Shown here piece after piece: positions 1 to 11,553 of a stretch of DNA of 64,000 bases. Each line of letters starts with the position of its first letter. Position 1 is the stretch's first letter. Source of the DNA: Cryptomeria japonica (taxonomy: Eukaryota; Streptophyta; Pinopsida; Cupressales; Cupressaceae); assembly GCF_030272615.1 (NCBI RefSeq), contig NC_081406.1:188960391-189024390 (forward strand), written 5' to 3'. The notes below the pieces were generated by a model. That model saw nothing but the letters and a program-made list of their open reading frames with translations. It did not search any database and was not told where the DNA came from. A program made the position numbers and the translations under genes.

Positions 1-639
1 GTATGTCAAGGTTAGAGGAACTACCTTAAACATTTGTGCTATGAAATAAAATCGATAAAAATATGTGAAACACTTAATAAAACTAAAACTGTATGTTCTC
101 CATGGCTCATTAATTTGCAAAGACATGTTCCTCATCCTTCTTATGTGCATCGAAAGATGACAAATTTGAGTATAACATTTCTTTCTTGTTGGATTTGGCC
201 AATATAAACATAGAAACTCACTGAATGAAGGCCTCCTTATTTTGCAAAAGGATCTTGTTGACATATGTAATCATGTGGGAATCATGTTTGAACTTGGACT
301 AGGAACTAAGTTCCAAATCTTAGTCATAATCCAATATTTGCTCTTAGTGAACAAAGCAATTTTGGGATGCAAATATGGGACTTTAAGTTCTACATGCCCA
401 TCCTTTTCATTCCTTCACCTAACAAACTAATTTAGGGCTAGGATTTAATGTGAACATTGGATCTCTCTTTTAAGTTTTAACGCTTATATGTTTTCTTGAC
501 TTCCATGCCCATAAACCAAGTGGCAACACAAAATGAAATATCTTAAATGAATCTTACATTATGAAATGATTATTTTGACATGATCTTTAAATGAAAAGGT
601 GGATTTGAGGTTTCACATTTGGAATCAAGTAAGTGAGAG
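1..639. other. AT-rich flank, no gene recognised
   Basis: No convincing coding frame is visible. The sequence leads into a Copia RNase H remnant on the plus strand at 640, so this stretch is probably older, more decayed internal sequence of the same element. I could not align it to a specific domain. Confidence 0.4.
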
Positions 640-985
640 GTTATAGTCACTTTGTCAACCATAGAAGTAGAGTATATGACAACCACTCATGCTTGTAAGG
701 AAGCCATTGGCCAAAAAAAATTGTGTTCAGATGATTTCTTTATATATAGGTTCGATTACTATCTATTGTGAGAGTCATGGTGTCATTTTAATAGTAATGA
801 ATCCTTCTTCCCATGTAGAACAAACCACATTGATGTTCAATTTTTATTTTGTTTATGATATGGTTGAAGATGACAAGGTGGATTTGGAAATGACAAACAC
901 TTTAGTGAATGTTTCAAATGCATTAGAAAAGCCAATGAGCATAAATAAGTTCAAACGATGTTCAAATTTTGTAGTCATCATGACC
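640..985 (+). pseudogene. Degraded Copia RNase H fragment
   Basis: Plus-strand translation around 640-715 gives a phrase close to VTLSTIEVEYMTTTHACKEA, which is the hallmark Copia RNase H segment with its Glu-Ala/Val-Glu-Tyr core. Further on, 820-980 reads as TKHIDVQF-like, then MVEDDKVDLEM, LVNVSNALEKPMS and NKFKRC, the usual C-terminal end of Copia polyproteins. Frameshifts and stops interrupt it. Reverse transcriptase is not recognisable upstream. It is followed directly by a purine-rich tract and an LTR start, as expected for the 3' end of an element. Confidence 0.75.
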
Positions 986-1038
986 CTTAGTAGTTAAAAT
1001 ATGGTTACTTCCATTGGGTCTTCAAAGGTTATTGAATT

Positions 1039-1870
1039 GAGTGGGGTAATGTTGGGATTAAGGTCTCTCAACCTTTGAAAGTCCTAACATTTATTTGGAG
1101 GTTATTTAATTACTTTTATGTTAAGTTTATTTTCTTATGTTGTTTAATTATATGTGCACCCAATGATGTCATTTGTGGGAGTGGAAACTTGAGTTGTCTT
1201 CATACATGTGAAGTGGCATGTTTTACATGATTCTTATTTTTAGGAGGTAGATGTCCCACTTAGTGTGAGTTGAACAAAGTCATACTTGATAGTTAACTCA
1301 TGTAGGATTATTACTTACAAGTTACAATTTTTATTTTTGAGAAGGAGCCAAGTTTGGAAGTTACTATTACAAGTGGAGTTATGCATGCACACACTTTTTA
1401 TTTTGTGTTTAAGTTTGCATGGAATGTGGACACCTTGGAGGTTCCATTATTATTTGGTAGGTGCAATCTTGTATGTACAGGTTTCTTGACAATTGGTAGT
1501 TGTAATATTGCATGTGTAGATGTGTTAATAATAGAAAAGCTATCATTTTACATTTAAAAAATGTCTAGAATTAATGCATTTTAATCTCCTATATATTCAA
1601 CACAATTTGTATTTTGGAGCTAGTTGATGTTGCATTCTTGATTATTGTTTTGCTACTGAAATTACTCTAGAATCTTGCTGAAGTGTGAAGAATCCTAGAA
1701 GAGAACAAATTTTCTATTATATTGTAATTATTTTACCAATAATTCATGAGTTTTATTTTGGAGTGTCATTCTTTTCTCTTGAAAAGTTTTTCCCCACATA
1801 AATTTTGTGTTATGGTTTATTATGTTTATTTGTTTATGATTTGAATGTGCATCTAAATTTGTAGTTGTTA
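1039..1870 (+). repeat. Probable Copia polypurine tract and 3' LTR
   Basis: A purine-rich stretch (GAGTGGGGTAA, 1039-1049) is followed at 1050 by TGTTGGGATT, a typical Copia LTR start. It lies just after the end of the RNase H remnant. The right boundary is uncertain: the CCCCACATAAATTTTGTG stretch near 1790 resembles the 3' end of Copia LTRs, but no second LTR is present in the window to confirm the end. Confidence 0.5.
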
Positions 1871-2932
1871 AGGTATTTAGATTGGTGTAGGAAACATCTT
1901 TTGTGCACTCATCTTCCTTTCATACATAATGACAAGGCCTAGACACTTCTTTGCAATAATGATGCCAATTTAGTTTCAATTCCACTAGAACATGTTAACT
2001 ATAGATTAAATTTCTCATTGGATAAATATATCTTAAATAAAAGGGCAATATATGGATATCAATTATATAACAATGATTAAGTCATAATTGAAACATATAG
2101 ACTTGGTCGTGGTAATTATATTGGTTGATTATTTCATACGTATTGATGCCTCTCACATCTAATAATGGTAATAAATTCATTTAATTCAATTGGATAATCA
2201 CATGTTTGATTTTCTTTCGTTTATAATTTAATCGTGACAAATTTTTTTATTTATTTAAAAGAAAAATACCCTAACAATTTATATTGTACCATATATATTT
2301 TTTAATCATTATGACCACTTTTGAATCTATATTAATATATTCACTACATGTACATTTAATTTGTTCTATTAGTATATAGTTCACTGTTCATTTAAACAAA
2401 ATAGCACTTCTTCTAGATTGTTTCAATAAAAAATATTTCAAAATTATTCTATTTGAAACTTATTATATAACTTTATTTACTAACAAACGCACATTTTATA
2501 TGATGTTTCATGTCATTCAAAAATTAATCAAAATATAAAATTTGGTATGATCCAAACTATCACCATACCCATGAAACCTATAAGTCCAAGTGCCCTGGAG
2601 TATTATCTATAAATTAGATAGTGACGTCCACTCAAAATACATGCAAGTCTTGGGTAAAATTTTATGGTTTGGTGAGACGTCAAATCTCACTCACTTTCCC
2701 TGTAATTTGCATGCCGTGTCTACAACGATGTCAATTCCACACGTGATCAATTGTTTCTCTGCAGCTATTTGTATTTAACCAGTAAATAATGAAGCTTAAC
2801 TTAAACTTAATGTCAACAAATTTCATATATCAATGTAAATATACAATAACACCCACTAAGGTGTTGTTCTAAACATTTCTCATTTTAAGATTTAATTAGA
2901 TTCTACGTAGCCGGAGAAGAAATTGAGGAAGA
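1871..2932. other. AT-rich intergenic DNA 3' of JAZ gene 1
   Basis: No recognisable gene or transposon domain. The portion nearest 2932 should hold the 3' UTR and polyadenylation region of the minus-strand JAZ gene. Confidence 0.4.
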
Positions 2933-5403
2933 TTAAAAGCATAAATCTCTGTTTGGACTCTCTTCTCGTATGTAAGGAGCTTTTGAGTTAAGCCTGCAAT
3001 TAAAAAAATACATTATTTTAGTTTTTATATTTGATTTGTTTAAAAAAAAAAATTAAAATATAAATATGTTTTGATGTGGTAATTGTTGTTTGAGTTTATT
3101 TTTTGGATGTTTAGATCAAACTATTTGATCCATCATCAGAAAGAAGAGAACAAGACAAAAGAGTTCTCTTTTTTTCGATGATATGGATCATGCTGTTTGA
3201 TCCGAAACATCCAGAAAATAAACTCAGACAGCTATTATCAGAAACTACACATCAATATTATGAACTGCAGAAATCATATGTCTACAATAAATATATTTAT
3301 CTGAACCTTTCATGACGCTTATCCAGAAAACGTTGCAGCGAATGATTCCTTGCAATTGGAAGATCTGATTTCCATTTCAACGAGTTTGAATTAAGAAAAA
3401 ATGGGAGTATTTTGTATTTAAATGAACATAAAAAATTCAAACAGAAAATTATTTAATATAGTTTTGACTTATAAGATGGTGAGGGTAAATTAATTTTCTG
3501 CTGCATGTGGGACAAAAGAATAGTTCTCATAATCACAAAAGTAGGTAACAGAGATAATCAAGTGCAGTGATATGTGAAATGGAACTGGCTAGATATTTTA
3601 CAATGGTTGAAAAACATGGTAAAAATTAAGAATTGAATTGTTGTTTGTTTACCATTATCTGAATAATTTTCTTAAAAAAATCTATTGTCATGGTATTTCA
3701 GATATAATTCATAATTTAATTGTAATTGTTTCTGGATAAGGTTGTGTGATTTTTTAAATCAATCTTTGAAATCACACTCCATGATCTATTGTAATGCTAT
3801 TAAAAAGTTAAAAAAAAACGTTCGGCTCTTTTTTGTTTTTAGCTATTTATATGTACCCATTTTATGAATTTGTAACATATTTCTCAAAAATTCATGTTGA
3901 AAGCAATTTTTTCAGATTTACGATGTAGTTCCTATTTTTCTAGATTTGACCATATAGATTATTAGATTGTCCATCATCAGAATACGAAAACAAAACAAAA
4001 CAAAAAAAGGATTTATAATGTGCTCTGGAAAAAAATGTTCAGTAATAAATTCACAACCATGACTTGAAGTCCAAAAAGATGGTAGATAAGACTGTTTGAA
4101 CAGTGTAAGTTTTGGTTCATTGAGGCAATAAATTGAGTTTCTTCTGCTTACCTGATTTTTCCCATTGAAGCTGTGACACATAATTTGTGTTATTCTGGAC
4201 AGGTTTCCCAGAGGCAAGTAGAATAATGGCCTGTGCCTGGCAAACAATGTAGATTATAAAACCAGTTTATGAATAGCAGAACAACTAGTAGGGAAAAAAC
4301 CCATAAAATGGCACACCTTATCTGGAGGAATATCATCATACACATTCACTGTTCCCCCATAGCAAATGGTCAACTGGGCACCAGCAGAATGCTTGTATTG
4401 AAGTGTAGAACCAGCAGCCCTTACAAAACAATAATTTACACTAATTAATCTCTTAACAGCAATCAAACAATCTAAATATCAATGTATACAAACAAATTTT
4501 TATTAATATGATATTACTTGGACAAAAGACTAACTATCCAAAGCATCTTTTTCTTTCTTAAAGTCAATGTACTAAGTACTTTTAACATGTGTTACCTAAA
4601 TAAAGAGTACAGTTCTTTCAGATCAGATTGACTCCATTGAGGTTCAGCAGCCCCATGTATAGCTGAACCAGAACCAGATTGCTGGCCAAGGAAATCTTTG
4701 GTATTACAACTCCCAGTGTAAGAAGACGAGAGACTCAGAAGAGGAGCACTAAACTGAGTTTCAGGAGTATAGCCTGTCATTCCCTTGCCTATACATAGAG
4801 ATAGTGTTGTTACACTTGAACTTACATTGATTTCATACTTATTCTACTGCTAAAAACGAAATGGGTAACATCATTTCTCTTATCTAATGAAATCCAAACT
4901 AAAATCTGAGTGTTGTAAATGGTAAAATAACATTATTATATCTTCTTGTTGTTCTTGGATTAAACTGTGTTAGTTTTTGTATTAACGGATCAGAGATTTT
5001 GTGAATCAATGTTACAGATAACATTCTATAAGTTTTATGTCTTTCTAATCTCTTCATTATGTCGACGATAGAGCATAGATTGTCATCAGGATAATAAAGA
5101 TCTTAGAGAGACAGACTTATAGAGTGATCTGAAACGTTGATACAAAAAATTCACACACAATCTAATCGAAAAACAAAATTATAGATTGTAAAAATCTGAT
5201 ATCATTAACATTATCATACCTGATTTGGCTTCGCTGTTGCTGTAGGTAATCACTTTCCCCTTTTCACTACAACCATATTTGGTGAAAAGATCAAATGATT
5301 GAGAAATACCAGTGTTCACAGCTCCATTTTTAGTTGAGTTGATGGGCTTATCTTCATAGAGTGACTTTCCCTTGCTCTCATTGTATTCCTTACAGAAATA
5401 CAT
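2933..5403 (-). CDS. TIFY/JAZ jasmonate-signalling repressor, gene 1
   Basis: Six exons splice with GT-AG borders and consistent phases: 5220-5403, 4596-4788, 4317-4419, 4152-4236, 3307-3364 and 2933-2993. They encode 227 residues with start ATG at 5401-5403. Residues 143-160 form the TIFY (ZIM) domain, reading TICYGG then VNVYDDIPPDK, followed by AQAIILLAS. Residues 189-208 form the Jas motif, containing LPIAR and SLQRFLDKR, followed by the KAPY phrase typical of JAZ C-termini. Known JAZ proteins repress MYC-type factors in the nucleus; the Jas motif binds COI1 with JA-Ile, and TIFY recruits NINJA or mediates dimerisation. Oddities: Phe is replaced by Cys in the TIFY core, and Lys-Arg-Lys is changed to KRH in the Jas motif. 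No stop or frameshift is seen, so it may be functional. The family call is firm; the activity is inferred. Confidence 0.9.
3079..3236. repeat. Long fold-back (inverted repeat) in the last intron of JAZ gene 1
   Basis: Arms of roughly 72 nt (3079-3151 and 3162-3236) are inverted copies with a loop of about 10 nt. Shared blocks include GAGTTTATTTT, TGGATGTTT, GATCAAAC and TGATCCAT. The arms differ at scattered positions and by small indels. It lies wholly in intron 5 (2994-3306). It could be a small MITE or a miRNA-like precursor; I do not recognise a known miRNA in it. Confidence 0.7.
3732..3810. repeat. Single arm of an intronic MITE-like family
   Basis: TTGTGTGATTTTTTAAATC, then CAATCTTTGAAATCACACTC and CATGATCTATTGTAAT, resembles the arms of the inverted-repeat element at 43356-43573. 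Only one arm is evident. It lies in intron 4 of JAZ gene 1. Confidence 0.45.
4985..5165. repeat. Diverged MITE-like inverted repeat in intron 1 of JAZ gene 1
   Basis: The left arm near 4990-5060 (TTTTGTGAATCAATGTTACA, then CATTCTATAAG) and the inverted right arm near 5095-5165 align with gaps. The arms resemble those of the element at 43356-43573 in intron 1 of JAZ gene 2. Confidence 0.5.
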
Positions 5404-5698
5404 ATCTACTGTGATGGGAAAATACAAGTTCTGAGATGAGCTTTTGCTTTTTTTTTCTCTTGTTGATCAGAAAATAAAGCAAGAATTGTATTGTAGATGA
5501 TGAGTCGAGACATGTGGAGAAGACGGTGACCCTAGAAGCACGCTAACGCGTCTTGGCATTATCATTAGTCAACCACGTTTCCCATGCACAAGGTAAAGTT
5601 GTACTATACATAATTATATGTTGTTTTTGATAGTTTGGTTCAATTAAAAAATATCTTGTTTACTCTATTTTCATTAAATAGAGTAGATTATAGACAAA
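5404..5698 (-). promoter_or_regulatory. 5' region of JAZ gene 1 with a T/G-box
   Basis: Read on the minus strand, AACGTG occurs at 5574-5579, about 170 nt upstream of the ATG, within AAACGTGGTTGACT. AACGTG is a known MYC2-type T/G-box, and the adjacent TTGACT matches a W-box. JAZ genes are commonly under MYC2 feedback control. The motif is seen directly; its use is inferred. The 60-bp minisatellite begins just beyond this region. Confidence 0.4.
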
Positions 5699-6290
5699 AT
5701 TCTTAATTAAAGGAAAGACTTTTGTCAAAGGCGTGTTTCAATCTAGTAGGTAATAAACATAATTCTTAACTGAAAGGACTTTTGTCAAAGGTGTGTTTCT
5801 ATACAGTAGGTTATGGACATAATTCTTAATTGGAAGAACTTTTGTTAAAGGCATGCTTTTGTTGAGTAGGCCATGGACATAATTCTTAATTGGAAGGATT
5901 GTTGTCAAAGGTGTGTTACTATCTGGGGTGTTTCTATCCACAATTCTTAATTGGAAGGACTGTTGTCAAAGGCGTATTTCTATCGAGTAGGCCATGGACA
6001 TAATTCTTAATTGGAAGGATTGTTGTCAAAGGCATGTTACTATCTGGTGTGTTTGTATCCACAATTCTTAATTGGAAGGACTGTTGTCAAAGGCATGTTT
6101 CTATCGAGTAGGCCACGGACATAATTCTTAATTGGAAGGATTGTTGTCAAAGGCGTGTTACTATCTGGTGTGTTTCTATCCACAATTCTTAATTAGAAGG
6201 ACTGTTGTCAAAGGCGTGTTTTTATCGAGTAGGCCATGGACATAATTCTTAATTGGAAAGACAATTATCAAAGGTGTTTTTCTATCTTGT
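5699..6290. repeat. 60-bp minisatellite with 121-bp higher-order period
   Basis: ATTCTTAAT-type unit starts occur at 5699, 5762, 5822, 5882, 5943, 6003, 6064, 6124, 6185 and 6245, giving ten monomers. From about 5882 two monomer types alternate, with 60- and 61-nt spacing. One ends near GTAGGCCATGGACATA and the other near CTATCTGGTGTGTTTCTATC, so the homogenising unit is a 121-bp dimer. It sits about 300 bp upstream of the JAZ gene 1 ATG. Each unit carries TTGTCAAAG, which on the gene strand reads CTTTGACAA. Confidence 0.9.
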
Positions 6291-7061
6291 ATAATAATAT
6301 TTAACGTTATCAGTACTAAGGCAAAAATAAAATAAAATAATGTTATTAGTTGAACATTAATATACTTATTGGATATAATTTTTTTAATTTATTTAGTTAA
6401 TCATCATATGAAATTAAAATTAGGGCAACAATCTTAGTTCGAGTTTATTTATTTTTCTATTGGTTCATGTTGGAAAGAGTGTAGAAATAAAATTATTATT
6501 ATATTTTTTTATTATATTTTTTGCTACATTAAATTGTTGTGATAGAATTTCAACTATATCAATAATGATGATAGTTATAGTTTTTGGATCGTATTATGTG
6601 TGATTTCTTGATTAAATAATGTAAGTCCTATTCAAATATTAATTTGAGACTCAAATGTCAACTCTATTAATGTTTATTGTTTGAAAGATATTTCTCACCC
6701 TTATAATAATCCTTTTGTTTTGTGTGGTGGTTGGATTAATTAATGTGGAAATTATTTAGGCCTTCTATAGAATAGAATTTGTGACTTTCAAACTGTTGAT
6801 TTATTAGGATAAGGACTTACACTTAATATATTTAACTATATGTTTGCAAAAATTGATTTGCACTTATGAAAATATTATATTGTTATCTAATATTACATTA
6901 TTACTTTAATGAAAAAACTAAATTTTAATAATTTAAGTCATCTAGATTAATGACTCACAATTACTACAATGGAACACTATTTATGAAATCAAATAACCAC
7001 TAACATTTACCCCAACTCCAATTTTAACTATTAAAATATTGGTATAAACCAAACATAATGT
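6291..7061. other. AT-rich spacer before the chromovirus
   Basis: No coding frame or repeat structure recognised. It ends with the left 5-bp target duplication AATGT (7057-7061) of the inserted chromovirus. Confidence 0.5.
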
Positions 7062-10000
7062 TGTAAAGACGTCAATCTAGGATCTAATCCTAAACTACTC
7101 TTTATTCATAAATAAACTTAAAATTTCAATCTCTAAGCATATTTTATATAAGATATAAGCAAACATCGAATATATCATAATAATGCACATGAATAATACA
7201 ATATCCAATACTAAGAAGTTCTTATTTCCTACTTAGGCTTCCAAATTGCCTTAAGAATATACAAGAAGATGCATCCGTCGATCTTTAGTCTGAGTCACTT
7301 CCTTCTGTCTTTTGAACGCAAATGAGAACAAGAATCAGGCGCTTTTTTCCGCCCAACCTTGAAGCTTACGCTTCCTCGGAATTCTTGGTCAATCAAGAAT
7401 ACCCGACCCTGCACGAATTGGTTTAACCAAAGAATTCAAAAGAAAGAGGGAATCTGGTGCATGCGTAGATAATATATGCATTTTCATTTTTCCTACTTCA
7501 TTCTAAGAAATAAGCATTCACTATCATACTAGGATGTGGTAGAGAGTATAAATAAGGAATTTCCATCTTTTTCTACGGATAATTCAAACAATAACTCGAC
7601 CGAGTATATGCCGTGCACAACAAAATAATAGTTGGAAAAAACAACTATTCTCCCTAAAACATCCACATTCGGCACCCGTCCCGAAAGGTAAATTTTTCCA
7701 ACTCAAGCTTAACCCTAGCTTGATTCCCTCAAACACAAATTCTATTGAGAATACAATCTTTCTTTTAAAACAAAAATAGAGATATCATTTTGGTTGCTTA
7801 CTAATCATTACTTGTCTAATATATCTATCGAAGACAATCTTTCATATTTTGGAAAACGATAAACTTTTATAAGCAATAATCTTAAAATCAATCTTTCATC
7901 TAAAATAAAGTACATACAAAAGAAGGTGTTAAACATGTATGAAATTAATCTCATATATAACCAAAAGTACGCAAACACATTCTAAAAATAAAATTAAAAC
8001 TATTTATTTTTGTGCAAAATATGATATTAACAACATCTTTTCTCTAAATTTTTTTCTTTTACTCCACAATGGTTTATAAAGCATTTCAAATACAATATTA
8101 ATAATTGATACCCATTTGGACGTACCTATCTATTATCTAAACTTCCATTTCTACACATTTTATACCAAATTTAACAAATAAAATAAAACATAAACAAAGG
8201 ATTCTAACCTCTTGGAAACTTAGAGTGGATTGTAAGCTTTTGACCTTGTCGTTCTTCGTCAAATGATTCCACACCTTGGTCGCAAGTCTCTCTTTCTCTC
8301 CAACTATTCTTATCTCTATCCAACTATCTCTCTATCGCTCAATCTCCACGATATTATCCAACTATTCTTCCTCTACATCCAACTATTCTTCCTCTCTATC
8401 AAACTATTCTTCCTCTCTATCAAACTATTCTAGCCCTCCCTTCAAGAAATTATTGCTCTTCTAATCTCGTGTGAGAACGAATGAAAGAATGTGTGTGTGT
8501 ATACGTCTATTTATTCTAATCTTTGGCTATGTTTGCTGCTATCCTCTGGGTCTTATTTATTGTTCCACTATTTCTATTGTCATGTGGTTGTAACTATAAT
8601 CTCCACGCAGTTCTATGAATTAAATACCATCCTTGTTTTGTGGCAAGTTCGAGTCCTTAATTGTTAAAAACCTCCAACCGTTTCAGTTGGAGCTTGATTG
8701 CTGCATTAGTCAAACATGGAATCTGTCGACTTCTTATCCACCGTGGATCGGGTTTGCATGCCAAGTCTAAATCAATTTAAGTTCTTTTTATATGTGTCGA
8801 TGAAGGCAGATATCATGGCTTATGTGTTTTACACGTTATTTATGTTTTGATAGTGGTAGTGGTAGTCGGTGGTATCTCCCGTAAGCTACGCCTACCTTAA
8901 ACAACTTACCTTTAATTGCCTCCCACCGCATTTGACTTGCGTTAAAGGTTTTGACAGCGACTACCGTGGGTGGAGGAATTCTGTTAACACACCGACCAAA
9001 GCGACTCTTCCTTTGGCTTCAAACGGTCGACCACCTTTTCAACCCACCACCTTTATTAACATGTTTAATAAAGTAATTTATAATATTATATTTGTAATAT
9101 GGTATGTTTTTTAATTTATAAATGACTTTTCATTAATATTAAACATTAAGCTTTGTTTTTAATAAATTCTTTGATAAACCTTTTCTTTGATTAAATATAT
9201 ATATCGGATTTTCATTACCTAATTTAATTTCATAAATACATTATTTCGAATGGTCATGATCATAAAATAAGAAAATAATCACTTAAGGATAATTAAATAT
9301 TCAATATATAAATGTATATATATATATATTATGGATTTTTATAAAATAGTTTAATTCCTCAAACCTATTTACATATTTGATAATTACACTCTTATCTATA
9401 AGTCTGTGATCGAATTATCATTAGAATTCATATACACATGTATATAATGCGTATATATTTTTGATCTCAAATGATTACATATATGTATAAACAAAAGTCT
9501 TGACGAAATCAAATTTCACTATAATTGGATATTGATATATGTATATGATTGAATTCTTATATACATATACATTTTATTCTATTGACCAATTTACAAAAGT
9601 ACTTATTAGTATGCTTTTCCATACATTATACATATCTGAACAAGAAGGACATAAAAACCTAGGGTCGATATTCATTTTCGAATCATCTACACATTTTATC
9701 TCTTTTAACCATAAAGCTGAATATTTCACCATTACTCATGCAACTTAAATTCAATTCAATCGCCACTCACATCATGCAATCAATGCACATGTATAATTAT
9801 TTAAATCAATCTACTACTCAATCCAAATTCATCATTTCAATTTGAACAAACACTCAATAAGATCATTTAAATCATCCATCTTTCAAGATGAAATTATGAA
9901 TCCTAATGTGGTGTGTGAAAGATTCCCCTTTCCATAGAAGTCATTTAGTTAAAAGCAATTCTACCTGATTAATGTTCTCGCCTTCGACCTCCTTCACCTC

Positions 10001-10195
10001 ATCCTGCATTACTTGCACTCAAAAATTTATCAGTATTGACAAACCCAAAAGAATATTGAATTTCATATCATTTGCAAGAGTAAAAAGCATACTATATGTC
10101 CTCATACTAGATTAGGAATGATCTAATCTATTTTAAATTTCAAAATCACATTACATCTTTAAATTGCACAATATTAAATAAAATGATTCGTGACA
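7062..10195 (-). repeat. 3' LTR of the chromovirus
   Basis: On the element strand it starts TGTCACGAATC and ends CTTTACA, with TG...CA termini. It is about 3.13 kb and colinear with the LTR at 15679-18781. It carries one more 20-nt unit of a short AACTATTCTTCCTCTCTATC array (near 8360-8430) than its partner. Short open frames inside it, for example 8276-8464 and 9539-9748, are not genes. Confidence 0.93.
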
Positions 10196-10208
10196 TCCTT
10201 CCCCTCTT
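10196..10208 (-). other. Polypurine tract of the chromovirus
   Basis: On the minus strand AAGAGGGGAAGGA abuts the 3' LTR start TGTCACG, the position expected for the plus-strand DNA primer site. Confidence 0.85.
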
Positions 10209-10392
10209 GGAAGAGACATCGTCTCGATGTCTTGCCACTGATTAATAATCACAAAACATAATATCTCACAAAATATCAATCTTACCTCAAATTCAAATAA
10301 TAATACTAAGAGCACACAAGCTATCCAAGTTTACATCATAAAATAATAATAATTGTTTCAAAATATCCAAAATTAAATAGCAGTTATTTCCT

Positions 10393-11150
10393 AAGAAAGC
10401 AAATGAGGAAAATGATGGTCAATCGTCTCAGCATCCTCCCAAGTAGCACTATCCTCAGAATATTGGTCCCACTGAACCTTATACTGAATGAAATCTCTGC
10501 TACGTAGCTTCACACTACGCTGATCTAGGATTCGGATGGGCTCCACTAGCACCACCCCTGGATCCTGAACCTATAAGGATTGCCAATCAAGAATATGAGA
10601 TGCATCAGTATTGTAAGGTTTCAATAAAGACACATGAAACACATTATGGATTCGAGCTAGAGCAGGGGGTAAAGCTAATCTATAAGCAACTAGATTGATA
10701 ACCTCTAGTACATCAAAGGGTCCCACATATCTTGGAGCCAATTTTGATGATTTTCCAAACGAGATAGAGCTCTTATGAGGTTTGACTCTCAAAAAGACTT
10801 TATCTCCTGCAACGAATTGTCTAAAAGTTCTATTTCGGTCTGCATAACTCTTCTGTCGGTCAGCTGCTTCCTTCAATCTACTCTTAATCACCACCATCTG
10901 TTCATCCATTTCCTTGAGTAAATCTGGACCAATAATGATCCTATCCTCTAGTCTATCCCAGCTGATAGGTGTGCGACATTTTCGCCCATAGAGTGCTTCA
11001 AAAGGTGCCATACCTAATGATGCATGAAAGGAGTTGTTATAAGAAAATTCAACTAAGGGCAATTACTCCTCCCATTTGTACTGTTGATCCATGCAATACA
11101 TTCTCAAAAGATCCTCCACTACCTGATTAACCCTTTCTATTTGGCCGTCA
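10393..11150 (-). pseudogene. Integrase C-terminus and chromodomain of the chromovirus
   Basis: An open frame at 10571-11062 encodes the end of the integrase core ([28 protein letters not shown]) and the C-terminal GPF-type segment ([27 protein letters not shown]). After a stop, the same frame continues at 10393-10570 as a chromodomain-like segment: EPIRILDQRSVKLRSRDF, then KVQWDQYSEDSATWEDAETI and a final HFPHLLS. Chromodomains help such elements target marked chromatin. A stop near 11063 and TAG at about 11152 separate this part from the upstream integrase. The stop between the LLKPY region and the chromodomain is a further lesion. Confidence 0.85.
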
Positions 11151-11152
11151 GT

Positions 11153-11553
11153 CTAAGGATGATATGCTGAGCTAAAATTTAGCCTTGTTCCCAATGCTGC
11201 ATTCAATGTTGTCCAAAACCTGGAAGTCATCCTGGTATCCCTATCAGATATTATAGTTTCTGGAACTCCATGTAACCGAAAAATTTCTTGCACAAATTTC
11301 TTGGCAAGAACAAATGATCCATCTTTTAGATTACTAGGTATGAAATGTGAAACTTTAGTCAACTTGTCCACCACTACTAAGATAGTGTCATGCTTATTCT
11401 TACTCATCGGTAATCCTTGGATGAAATCCATACTGATTACCTGCCACTTGTATTCTGGTATAACATGTTGAAATAGAAGTCCTGCTGGATGAACATGTTC
11501 AGCTTTTACTCTTTGACAGTCCAGACATTGTACTCATACTCAACCACTTCTTT
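11153..11553 (-). pseudogene. Integrase core fragment of the chromovirus
   Basis: 11153-11431 encodes MDFIQGLPMSKNKHDTILVV and later FRLHGVPETIISDRDTRMTS, with two catalytic Asp positions of the DDE triad. Upstream, to about 11520, the same frame reads CLDCQRVKAEHVHPAGLLF, the CxxC half of the HHCC zinc finger. The HH half lies in the pol frame that ends at 11554, so a single-base frameshift lies near 11530. The frame ends at a TAG (about 11152) where Gln normally follows AYHP, consistent with CAG to TAG. These lesions would prevent integrase production. Confidence 0.85.

Noticed and set aside
3165-3200. GGATCATGCTGTTTGATCC resembling a miR167* sequence
   Set aside because: The likeness is limited to a GATCATGCTG stretch; the rest of the arm does not fit the miR167 family.
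5738-5941. 67-codon minus-strand frame with KNYVHGLLN-like repeats
   Set aside because: It lies within the 60-bp minisatellite; a period near a multiple of three keeps the frame open by chance.
8276-8464. Ser/Tyr-rich frame in the chromovirus LTR
   Set aside because: It is produced by the AACTATTCTTCC short repeat within a non-coding LTR and differs in the other LTR copy.
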